Of a stretch of 64,000 nucleotides of DNA, positions 33,344 through 42,264 are shown piece after piece. Source of the stretch: Sinomonas mesophila (lineage in GTDB: Bacteria > Actinomycetota > Actinomycetes > Actinomycetales > Micrococcaceae); contig NZ_MTIC01000023.1 in NCBI RefSeq assembly GCF_001999765.1, forward strand, positions 1 to 64,000. Direction: 5' to 3'. The notes beneath the pieces were generated by a model. That model had not been told where the DNA came from. It searched no databases and was given only the letters and a program-made list of their open reading frames with translations. Position numbers and translations under genes: made by a program. The first letter of the stretch is position 1; the number at the start of each line of letters is the position of its first letter.

Positions 33344-34642
33344 ATGGCCGCCTTGATCGCGCGCACCCGCCGCGGTGCTGACCCCCGACCCCACAGGGCG
33401 GGCAAGGCCCGCGCCGGCCTCCTCCGTGCCCTCGCGGGCGGCGCCGCGGCGGCCCTCGCGCTCGCCGCGTGCACGCCGGGCGGAGACGCGCGGACTGCGC
33501 AGCCCGGACCCTCGGGGGACGGCGTGCTGCGGATCGGGCTCCTCCTCGACAACGAGGGCGAGTCGGCCTACCTCAACGACGCCCAGCTCGCCGCCGTCGT
33601 CCTCGCCGTCCAGGAGGCCAACGCCGCGGGCGGGCACGCGGGCAAGCCGGTCGAGCTCCTCGACGCCGAGCCGTCCGCCGACACGGGCGCGGCGGCGCGG
33701 CGGCTCGTCGAGGCGGGTGCCGACGTCGTCATCGGACCGACCGACTCGAGCCGCGCTCCGGCCGCCATCGACGTCCTCGCCCACGCCAAGGTCACGCTCA
33801 TCTCGCCCGCGAACACCTCAACGCCGCTGAGCTCGTACCCGAGCAGCGGCTTCTACTTCCGCACCACGGCCGCGGAGGCCGCCGAAGGCGCCGCGCTCGT
33901 CGAGCTCGCGCGCCAGTCCGGCGCACGCAGCGTCGCGGTGCTGAACCAGGCCGGTTCCCGCGGGAAGGCCGTCGCCGACGGGGCGAAGGCGGCGCTCGGC
34001 GCGGCCGGCCTCGAGGACGCGGGCAGCGCCGAGTTCAGGGGCCACGACGCGGCGGCCGCCGCGCTCGGCGCCCAGGAAGCGGACGCCGTCGCCGTCGTCG
34101 CCCACGACGGCGGGCCGGCCATCCTCGCCCAGCTTGCCGAGGCGGGTCTCTCCGGCGGCAGGCTCGTGCTCTCGGACGGGCTCGTGGGCCGCTACGGGTC
34201 CGCGCTCGCGGCCCGCTCCCTCGAGGGCGCGCGCGTCGTCGTCCCGGGCGTCTTCCCGAGCGCCGAGTTCCAGACCGCAATCCTCGGCCAGGACGAGGAT
34301 CTGACCGACATGGCGTTCGCCGCCGAGGCTTACGACGCGGCAGCGCTCGCGATCCTCGCCGCCGCGGTCGCCGAGGACGATGCTGGCGCCTCCATCGCCT
34401 CGCGGCTCACCGCGGTCTCGGGCGGGGACCCAGGCACGGGGAGCCCGGACCGTACGGACTGCACTGGCCTGCCAGCCTGCCTCGAGCTCGCCCGGGCCGG
34501 TAGGGCCGTGGACTACGAGGGCCAGTCGGGGCCCGTGGCGTTCGACGGGCACGGGGACATCACGACGGCGCGGTTCATGGTGCTGCGCTTCGGTGCGGAC
34601 AACCTGCCGAAGGTCGACGGCGAGGTCACGGTCGCCCGCTGA
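33344..34642 (+). CDS. ABC transporter substrate-binding lipoprotein (Leu/Ile/Val-like)
   Basis: This 432-aa lipoprotein resembles type I periplasmic binding proteins of the branched-chain amino-acid class. A long basic N-region precedes a lipobox LAAC with lipid-modified C43. The mature part shows DGVLRIGLLLDNEGESAYL, AAVVLAVQEANAAGG, DVVIGPTDSSRAPAAIDVL and an ISPANTSTPLSSYPSSGFYFRTT stretch, all in the expected order. No permease or ATPase gene lies next to it, so its ligand and partner are unknown. The ATG begins one base after the preceding stop codon. Confidence 0.85.
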   Translation: MAALIARTRRGADPRPHRAGKARAGLLRALAGGAAAALALAACTPGGDARTAQPGPSGDGVLRIGLLLDNEGESAYLNDAQLAAVVLAVQEANAAGGHAGKPVELLDAEPSADTGAAARRLVEAGADVVIGPTDSSRAPAAIDVLAHAKVTLISPANTSTPLSSYPSSGFYFRTTAAEAAEGAALVELARQSGARSVAVLNQAGSRGKAVADGAKAALGAAGLEDAGSAEFRGHDAAAAALGAQEADAVAVVAHDGGPAILAQLAEAGLSGGRLVLSDGLVGRYGSALAARSLEGARVVVPGVFPSAEFQTAILGQDEDLTDMAFAAEAYDAAALAILAAAVAEDDAGASIASRLTAVSGGDPGTGSPDRTDCTGLPACLELARAGRAVDYEGQSGPVAFDGHGDITTARFMVLRFGADNLPKVDGEVTVAR

Positions 34643-34677
34643 GGCGCCGCCCGGGGCCTCATCCGGCGTCCCCCGCG

Positions 34678-34704
34678 CTTGCACTCGGAGGGGTCGAGTG
34701 CTAA
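34678..34704 (+). promoter_or_regulatory. CIRCE operator 1 (HrcA site)
   Basis: CTTGCACTC and GAGTGCTAA flank nine bases, matching the CIRCE consensus TTAGCACTC-N9-GAGTGCTAA with two mismatches in the left arm. HrcA represses groEL genes through such sites. Confidence 0.8.
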
Positions 34705-34707
34705 TGA

Positions 34708-34740
34708 TTGACCTAGCACTCCCGCAGGCAGACTGCTAAC
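34708..34740 (+). promoter_or_regulatory. Probable groL promoter
   Basis: TTGACC at 34708-34713 is a good -35 hexamer; the -10 region lies within CAGACTGCTAAC (34729-34740) but its exact hexamer is unclear. The two CIRCE copies flank and overlap it, so HrcA binding would block RNA polymerase. Confidence 0.5.
34713..34739 (+). promoter_or_regulatory. CIRCE operator 2 (HrcA site)
   Basis: CTAGCACTC and GACTGCTAA flank nine bases. Each arm differs from the consensus by one base. This copy overlaps the -10 side of the presumed groL promoter. Confidence 0.75.
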
Positions 34741-34880
34741 CGAGCGGGCCCGGACGGGCCGGCGAGGCGCCGTCGCCAGCGGGGGGAAGGGAACACCTCG
34801 CTGGGGTGAGGCGACCAGGACCGTTCGCGTAGCGGGCCAGGGAGCCGGCCGTCGCGGGCGCTGCAGCAGGTGGCCACTAA

Positions 34881-36542
<1,662 letters not shown>

Positions 36543-36557
36543 CCCCCACCCCCTCCC

Positions 36558-36811
36558 TTTCGGGTACGCATCTCGTCGCGATTCCGGCGTTTCGGGTACG
36601 CGGCAGAAGCACGACGGCGGGGTCTCCACTGCGGTGGGGGCCCCGCCGTCGGCGTGCGGGGGCATGACGGGGGCGGCACTTGGGAGCGTTCAGGCGCTCG
36701 CGGACATTCCAGGGCGGACGGACGACGAGGCCTGCACCCGACACGTGGAATGTGCGTCCAGATGCGTACCCGGAACGTGGATTGGGCGACGAGATATGTA
36801 CCCGAAACGGG
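36558..36811. repeat. Repeat locus 1 (forward-forward...reverse-reverse)
   Basis: Copies of a unit built on TTTCGGGTACGYATCTCGTCG lie at 36558-36578 and 36590-36600 on the + strand and, inverted, at 36759-36776 and 36787-36810. Spacing between neighbouring copies is about 30 bases. The groL terminator hairpin sits between the two halves. The second locus at 57808-57904 has the same order. No gene of more than trivial length is seen in this 284-bp gap between convergent genes. Confidence 0.75.
36609..36657 (+). terminator. groL terminator
   Basis: GACGGCGGGG and CCCCGCCGTC arms (36613-36622 / 36641-36650) with an inner CCAC/GTGG stem form a strong hairpin, extendable by GCAC/GTGC outside. It lies about 70 bp after groL, between the two halves of the repeat locus. 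Confidence 0.7.
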
Positions 36812-36826
36812 GGCCTGGACGGGGCG

Positions 36827-37750
36827 TCAGGCCTCCGGGGTTCCCTGATGGAAGCGCAGCCGCCAGCGGCCGTCGGTGCGCTGCCACAGCGACGAGCGCA
36901 GGGCGGAGCCCTGGACCCCGACGGTGCGGTAGACGAGCTGGACCACGTCCGGTCCCACGGCCGCGGCGTCCACCAGCTCGAAGCGCACCTGGAGCTCGGG
37001 CCCGTCGACCAGCTCCTCGATGAGTTCCTCCCGGCCCCACAGCCGCCCGGAGGCGCCGACCTCGGAGTAGTCGGGGTGCAGGAGGTAGGCGAGCTGGCCA
37101 TAGTCCGCACGCACTTCTGGGTCGAGGAGCTCCTGCTCGAGCTCGACGACCGCCTCAATGTCCTTCTCGGCGGCCGACGAGGCGCCAGTCGCGGCCGCCC
37201 CGGGCAGCGACTCGTCGCCGAACAGGCCGGGCTGCTGCGTGTCGAGCGGCTGCTCGGCCTCGGCGAGGACGCGCCCGTGGGGGACCCCGTCGAAGCCGGG
37301 CCCCTCGACGGGCGCCGCGCCGGACTGGAAGGCGAGCGCGCACGCGCGGGCCCGCTCGTCAGCGGCCTCGTTGAGGGTGTGCCCTGCGTGGCCCTTGACC
37401 CACTCGAAGGTATACGTGCGCCCGGCGAGTTCGGCGTCGATCTGGTGGAGCAGGTCGACATTGAGCACGGGCTTGCCGTCGGCCTTCTTCCATCCCCGCT
37501 TCTTCCATCCCGGCATCCACTTCGTGACGCAGTTGATCACGTACTGGCTGTCGCACAGGATGCGCAGCGGCTCCTCAGGGAGGTGCGCGGTGGCCCGGAA
37601 CAGGTCCAGAACGGCCATGAGCTCGCCCTGGTTGTTCGTCCCGTGGGGCCATCCGCCGGCATGCCAGCGGGAGTCGTCCACGTACCAGGCCCAGCCTGCG
37701 GGGCCGGGGTTGCCGAGGGCGGAGCCGTCTGCAGCGGCGGTGATGGTCAT
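36827..37750 (-). CDS. rnhA: Ribonuclease HI with C-terminal NTF2-like (DUF4440) domain
   Basis: The N-terminal 140 residues of this 307-aa protein are an RNase HI, which cuts RNA in RNA-DNA hybrids. Catalytic acids are D8 (AADGSALGN), E43 (NNQGELMAV), D67 (LCDSQYVIN) and D131 (AADERARA), with the KGHAGH loop present. A linker of about 40 residues follows. The last 110 residues look like a SnoaL/DUF4440 NTF2-like fold (ELEQELLDPEVRADYGQLAYLL, then VQLVYRTVGVQGSALRSSLW and WRLRFHQGTPEA). The extra domain might bind a ligand or protein; its role is unknown. The ATG at 37750 is the first with a plausible site. Confidence 0.88.
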   Translation of the reverse strand: MTITAAADGSALGNPGPAGWAWYVDDSRWHAGGWPHGTNNQGELMAVLDLFRATAHLPEEPLRILCDSQYVINCVTKWMPGWKKRGWKKADGKPVLNVDLLHQIDAELAGRTYTFEWVKGHAGHTLNEAADERARACALAFQSGAAPVEGPGFDGVPHGRVLAEAEQPLDTQQPGLFGDESLPGAAATGASSAAEKDIEAVVELEQELLDPEVRADYGQLAYLLHPDYSEVGASGRLWGREELIEELVDGPELQVRFELVDAAAVGPDVVQLVYRTVGVQGSALRSSLWQRTDGRWRLRFHQGTPEA

Positions 37751-37839
37751 GGCCTCAATCCTGCCAGACCGCACCGGTGGACGGGCCCGCGCCTGACGGT
37801 GGGCAAGGCCCGGCCGGGTTCCGGCCGCTGCCGTAGGGC

Positions 37840-38130
37840 TCAGACGGCGAAGCGGCGGGCGTTGTCGCTCTCGATCGAGCCGTAGGCACTGCCCGCGCTG
37901 CGCAGCGCTCCTCCGATCTGTGCCAGCGAGGCCTCGACCTGGGCCTGCGTCCGCGCCCAGTCGGCCACGAGCGCCTGGAAGCTGTTCGCTGCCTGCCCCT
38001 GCCAGCTGCCGCGAAGGTTCTCGAGATCGCCCTTCATGGTCTGGACCTCCGCCTGGACGCGCTCTGCCGTCGCCAGGACGCGCTGGGCGCTGACGTCGAT
38101 CGCGTCGGTGTCTACCTTCACAATGGCCAT
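37840..38130 (-). CDS. WXG100 family (EsxA/EsxB-like) protein
   Basis: This 96-aa protein has the size and motif of WXG100 proteins, small helical hairpins secreted by type VII systems. The central motif SWQG (W-x-G) lies in LRGSWQGQAANSFQALVADW, flanked by two long amphipathic helices. The end is SIESDNARRFAV rather than a clear YxxxD/E export signal. No EccC, EccD or partner WXG100 gene is adjacent, so it is an orphan whose secretion system must be elsewhere. AGGATGG precedes the ATG. Confidence 0.88.
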   Translation of the reverse strand: MAIVKVDTDAIDVSAQRVLATAERVQAEVQTMKGDLENLRGSWQGQAANSFQALVADWARTQAQVEASLAQIGGALRSAGSAYGSIESDNARRFAV

Positions 38131-38266
38131 TCCATCCTGCTCTCCGTGGTCGGTTCGCGGCCGCGCCGCGCCTGCCCTTCGAGCCTAGGAGTCCTCCCGG
38201 TCGCCCGGAGCCGGATCCTGCGGATTGTGGATAACGCGCCCGAAATGGGCCCCTGTGGAGGAGGAG

Positions 38267-39793
38267 TCAGGACCGCTCGGAGGCCGCGTCGACCGCCCGG
38301 CCCGGCTCGGCGGCGCTCGACGGCGGCTCGGCCGGCCGCTCGGGGACGGCCACGTGGGGGAGCTCGATGATGAACGTCGCCCCGCCGCCGGGGGTCTCCT
38401 CGTGCCGCACGGTCCCACCGTGCGACCCCACGATCGCGGCCACGATGGCGAGGCCGAGCCCCGTGCCGCCTGTGTCGCGTGTGCGCGAGGTGTCCGCGCG
38501 GTAGAACCGCTCGAAGATCTTCGTCGCGTCCTCCGCGGCGATGCCCGGCCCGTGGTCCCGCAGCTCGAGGACCGCCGCGTGCCGGGTGCCCGACGCCCGC
38601 GTGCCGACAGCGATCTCAAGGGGCGACCCGTCGGGGGTGTAGCGCAGCGCGTTGCCCACGAGGTTGCCCACGACCTGGCGCAGCTTGGCCTCGTCGCCGA
38701 GCGTCGGGGCGGGACCCGGTCGCCCGCCGTCGTCCAGCCCCACGAGCCGGAAGGCGCGCTCGGGCGCCGCCGCCTGAGCGTCGACGAGCGCGTCGTGGGC
38801 GAGGGGGAGGAGGTCGACGGGCTTGAGCTGGACGGGGCGCTGCTCGTCGAGCCGGGCGAGGGTGAGGAGGTCCTCGACCATGGCGCCCATGCGCTTGGCC
38901 TCGCTCTCGATCCGGCCCATAGCGGTCGCGACGTCGTCGTCCGTCCCGAGGGCTCCGTGCCGATAGAGCTCGGAGAAGCCGCGGATTGTCACGAGCGGCG
39001 TGCGCAGCTCGTGCGAGGCATCCGAGACGAACCGCCGCATCCGCGCCTCCGAGGCCATCCGGGCCTGGAACGCCACCTCGATGTGCGCGAGCATCGCGTT
39101 GAGCGAGGAGGAGAGCCTGCCGAGCTCCGTCCCGGGCGCTTCCGTGTCGACGCGTTGCGACAGGTCACCGGCGGCGATCGCGGCGGCGGTCTTCTCGACC
39201 CGTCTCAGGGGCCTGAACGCATGTGTCACGGTCCATGTCGCGATGAGGAAGGCGGACGCGAGCGTGATGATCCCGAGGGCGGCGGTGAGTCCGAGCGTGT
39301 GCTGGACGGCGTTGTCGACATTCGTCAGGGGCAGCGCGATCATGAGTGTCGCTCGCTCGCCGGTGTCCAGGACCCGCACGGGGATCGCGGTGTAGCGCCA
39401 GTCCACGTCGCGCTCGGTGCCGCGGGACTGTCGGATCTCCTGCACGGACTGCATCCAGCCGGCCTCGTCCGGCGTCAGGACGGCGACGTCGGGCCGGCCC
39501 GGGGCATTGGACACATTCGAGTAGAGGCGCGGCTGGGATCCGTCCTCGCCATAGATGACGAGCACGAAGTCGTTCGGCAGGAGCGGGTTCGGGTCCGTCA
39601 GGAGTGCAATGTTCTGGTTCTTCTGAGCGAAGATCGAGGCGTTCTCGAGCTTGTCGTCGAGCTGGCCCACGAGGAAGGTCTTGAGCTGGGTGACGGTCGC
39701 GGCGGCCGTGAGGAAGATGGCGCCGGTCAGCAGGACCATCATGATCACGATGAGCTGCGAGCGCAGCGACGCGCCCTTCCAGAGGGCCAGCAC
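38267..39793 (-). CDS. Sensor histidine kinase (HAMP, HisKA, HATPase)
   Basis: This 508-aa membrane kinase senses an unknown signal and phosphorylates the response regulator encoded just upstream. TM1 is at about residues 12-33 and TM2 at about 167-188, enclosing an outside sensor loop of about 130 residues. A HAMP domain follows, then the phosphoacceptor H261 in SDASHELRTPLVTIRGF, an N-box GNLVGNALRYTPDG, G1 ELRDHGPGIAAED and G2 GGTGLGLAIVAAIVG. The GTG start at 39793 lies two bases after the regulator stop, so translation is coupled. Low-complexity residues close the C-terminus. Confidence 0.93.
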   Translation of the reverse strand: MLALWKGASLRSQLIVIMMVLLTGAIFLTAAATVTQLKTFLVGQLDDKLENASIFAQKNQNIALLTDPNPLLPNDFVLVIYGEDGSQPRLYSNVSNAPGRPDVAVLTPDEAGWMQSVQEIRQSRGTERDVDWRYTAIPVRVLDTGERATLMIALPLTNVDNAVQHTLGLTAALGIITLASAFLIATWTVTHAFRPLRRVEKTAAAIAAGDLSQRVDTEAPGTELGRLSSSLNAMLAHIEVAFQARMASEARMRRFVSDASHELRTPLVTIRGFSELYRHGALGTDDDVATAMGRIESEAKRMGAMVEDLLTLARLDEQRPVQLKPVDLLPLAHDALVDAQAAAPERAFRLVGLDDGGRPGPAPTLGDEAKLRQVVGNLVGNALRYTPDGSPLEIAVGTRASGTRHAAVLELRDHGPGIAAEDATKIFERFYRADTSRTRDTGGTGLGLAIVAAIVGSHGGTVRHEETPGGGATFIIELPHVAVPERPAEPPSSAAEPGRAVDAASERS

Positions 39794-39795
39794 GG

Positions 39796-40509
39796 TCAGC
39801 GCTTCTCCGCAGTCCGCAGGACGTAGCCGACGCCGCGCTTGGTCTGGATGAGGCTCGGACCGTTGGCCTCGACCTTGCGGCGCAGGTAGGAGATGTAGGA
39901 CTCGACGATCGAGGCATCGCCGTTGAAGTCGTACTCCCACACGTGGTCCAGGATCTGCGACTTCGAGAGCACCCTGTTGGGGTTGAGCATGAGGTAGCGC
40001 AGGAGCTTGAACTCCGTGGGCGAGAGGTCGATGATGACGCCGCCGCGGCGCACCTCGTGGGCGTCGTCGTCGAGCTCGAGGTCATCGACGCGGATCACGG
40101 CATCGTCGTCCAGCACGGGCTGCGTCCGGCGCAGGACGGCGCGGATGCGCGCGACGACCTCGTCGAGGCTGAACGGCTTGGTCACGTAGTCGTCTCCGCC
40201 GACGGTGAGGCCCTGGACCTTGTCCTCGGTCTCGTCCTTGGCGGTGAGGAAGAGGACGGGGACGTGGCGGCCCGCCGCGCGCAGTTTGCGGGTCACGGTG
40301 AAGCCGTCCATGTCCGGCAGCATGACGTCCAGGACCACGAGGTCCGGTGCCTGCTCCTCGGCGGCGGCGAGGGCCTCGCGGCCGTTGCCGGCGGCGATGA
40401 CCTCGAAGCCCGCGAAGCGCAGGGACGTGGAGAGGAGCTCGCGGATGTTCGGCTCATCGTCGACGACGAGCAGCTTGGCCTCGGGTTCTGTCTTCTTCAC
40501 GGTTCCCAT
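39796..40509 (-). CDS. OmpR-family response regulator
   Basis: This 237-aa regulator pairs with the histidine kinase. The receiver domain has the acidic pair VVDDEP, phosphoacceptor D61 in LVVLDVMLPDMDGF and the conserved Lys in DDYVTKPFSLDE. The C-terminal winged helix shows LSPTEFKLLRYLMLNPNRVLSK and SYISYLRRKVEANG, ending with GVGYVLRTAEKR. It resembles the TcrA/PrrA/MprA type of actinobacteria. The target genes are unknown. Confidence 0.94.
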   Translation of the reverse strand: MGTVKKTEPEAKLLVVDDEPNIRELLSTSLRFAGFEVIAAGNGREALAAAEEQAPDLVVLDVMLPDMDGFTVTRKLRAAGRHVPVLFLTAKDETEDKVQGLTVGGDDYVTKPFSLDEVVARIRAVLRRTQPVLDDDAVIRVDDLELDDDAHEVRRGGVIIDLSPTEFKLLRYLMLNPNRVLSKSQILDHVWEYDFNGDASIVESYISYLRRKVEANGPSLIQTKRGVGYVLRTAEKR

Positions 40510-40586
40510 GGTGCGCCCAGTTTCTGTGAATCGTCTGGACGTCTCCTGAGCTTCCGGTCGGCAAATGCTCGACGGCTAGCCGAGCC

Positions 40587-42224
40587 TCACGGGATCTCGC
40601 CCGCATCGAGGATCCGGTACGCGTACCCCTGCTCGGCGAGGAAGCGCTGCCGCTTGGCGGCGAAGTCCTGGTCCAGCGTGTCCCGGGCCACGAGCGCGTA
40701 GAAGCGCGCCGCCCGGCCGTCCGCCTTGGGGCGCAGGAGCCGCCCCAGCCGCTGCGCCTCCTCCTGACGCGAGCCGAATGAGCCCGAGACCTGGATGGCC
40801 ACGGACGCCTCGGGCAGGTCGATCGAGAAGTTCGCGACCTTCGACACGACGAGCCGCCGCTCCTGGCCCGCCCGGAATGCGTCGAAGAGCCGCTGCCTCT
40901 CCTTGACGCTCGTCGAGCCCGTGATGACCGGAGCGCCGATGCGCTCGCCGATCTCCTCGAGCTGGTCCAGATACTGGCCGATCACGAGGAGCTGGTCGTC
41001 GGCGTGGCGGGACACGAGCCGCGTCACGACGCCGGTCTTGGTCTCGCTCGCCGCGCACAGCCGGTACTTGTCGGCGTCCTCGGCGATCGCGTACGCCATG
41101 CGCTCGTCCCGGGGCAGGTCCACTCGGACCTCGACGCAGTCCGCCGGCGCGATGTACCCCTGCGCCTCGATGTCCTTCCACGGCGCGTCGTACCGCTTGG
41201 GCCCGATGAGCGAGAACACCTCGCCCTCGCGCCCGTCCTCGCGCACGAGCGTGGCCGTGAGCCCGAGCCGGCGGCGGGCCTGCAGGTCCGCCGTCATGCG
41301 GAAGATCGGCGCCGGCAGGAGGTGCACCTCGTCGTAGACGATGAGGCCCCAGTCGTTCCGGTCCACGAGCTCGAGGTGCGGGTACAGGCCGCCGCGCTTG
41401 GACGTGAGCACCTGGTAGGTGGCGATCGTCACCGGGCGGACCTCCTTGACCGCGCCCGAGTACTCGCCGATCTCGTCCGCGGTCAGCGACGTTCGCCTGA
41501 GCAGCTCGTCGCGCCACTGCCTCGCGGAGACGGTGTTGGTCACGAGGATGAGCGTCGTCGTGGAGGACTGGGCCATCGCCGCGGCCCCCACGAGCGTCTT
41601 GCCCGCGCCGCAGGGAAGCACGACGACGCCGCTGCCGCCGGCCCAGAAGTTCTCCGCGGCCACCTTCTGGTACGGCCGCAGCGACCAGCCCTCCTCCTCG
41701 AGCCGGATCGGGTGGGGCGTGCCATCGACGTAGCCCGCGCGGTCGTCGGCGGGCCAGCCGATCTTGAGCAGGGCCTGCTTGAGCGCGCCGCGTTGCGAGG
41801 AGTGCACGACCGTGGTCTGGGCGTCGATGCGGGGACCGAGCATGGGCGCGATCTTCTTCGCCCGCATCACCTCCTCGAGCACGGGGTAGTCCTCGGTGCG
41901 CATGACGAGCCCGTGCACCGGATCCTTCTCGAGGCGGAGCCGCCCGTAGCGGGACATCGTCTCCTCGATGTCGATCAGGAGCGCGTGCGGCACGGGGAAG
42001 CGCGAGCGGCGCAGGAGGGCGTCGAGGACCTTCTCGGCGTCGAGCCCGGCGGCGCGGGCGTTCCACAGCCCCAAGGGCGTGATCCGGTAGGTGTGGACGT
42101 GCTCGGGGGCGCGCTCGAGCTCGGCGAAGGCAGCGATCTCGTGCCGGGCGTCGACGGCGTCGGGGTGGTCGACCTCGAGGAGGATCGTCTTGTCGCTCTG
42201 GACGATGAGCGGTCCGTCGCCCAC
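40587..42224 (-). CDS. DNA repair helicase XPB
   Basis: This 545-aa superfamily 2 helicase is the bacterial homologue of XPB, a 3'-5' DNA translocase. The N-terminal 180 residues form the XPB-specific domain. Walker A is VLPCGAGKT (about 203-210), the DEVH box is at 298-301 (IVYDEVHLLPA), GLTATLVREDGREGEVF is motif III, and motif VI is the GSFGSRQEEAQRLGRLLRPK stretch near the end with arginine fingers. The start is GTG 42224 after AAGGAGGAG. The next gene upstream encodes a helicase-associated protein, as usual in actinobacteria. The repair pathway it serves in bacteria is not settled. Confidence 0.94.
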   Translation of the reverse strand: MGDGPLIVQSDKTILLEVDHPDAVDARHEIAAFAELERAPEHVHTYRITPLGLWNARAAGLDAEKVLDALLRRSRFPVPHALLIDIEETMSRYGRLRLEKDPVHGLVMRTEDYPVLEEVMRAKKIAPMLGPRIDAQTTVVHSSQRGALKQALLKIGWPADDRAGYVDGTPHPIRLEEEGWSLRPYQKVAAENFWAGGSGVVVLPCGAGKTLVGAAAMAQSSTTTLILVTNTVSARQWRDELLRRTSLTADEIGEYSGAVKEVRPVTIATYQVLTSKRGGLYPHLELVDRNDWGLIVYDEVHLLPAPIFRMTADLQARRRLGLTATLVREDGREGEVFSLIGPKRYDAPWKDIEAQGYIAPADCVEVRVDLPRDERMAYAIAEDADKYRLCAASETKTGVVTRLVSRHADDQLLVIGQYLDQLEEIGERIGAPVITGSTSVKERQRLFDAFRAGQERRLVVSKVANFSIDLPEASVAIQVSGSFGSRQEEAQRLGRLLRPKADGRAARFYALVARDTLDQDFAAKRQRFLAEQGYAYRILDAGEIP

Positions 42225-42264
42225 AACTCCTCCTTGGCCGTAACGTCTCCCGCAGCAGCCGGCG

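Noticed and set aside
38226-38234. Replication origin
   Set aside because: Only one DnaA box is seen and no dnaA, dnaN or AT-rich unwinding element is present.
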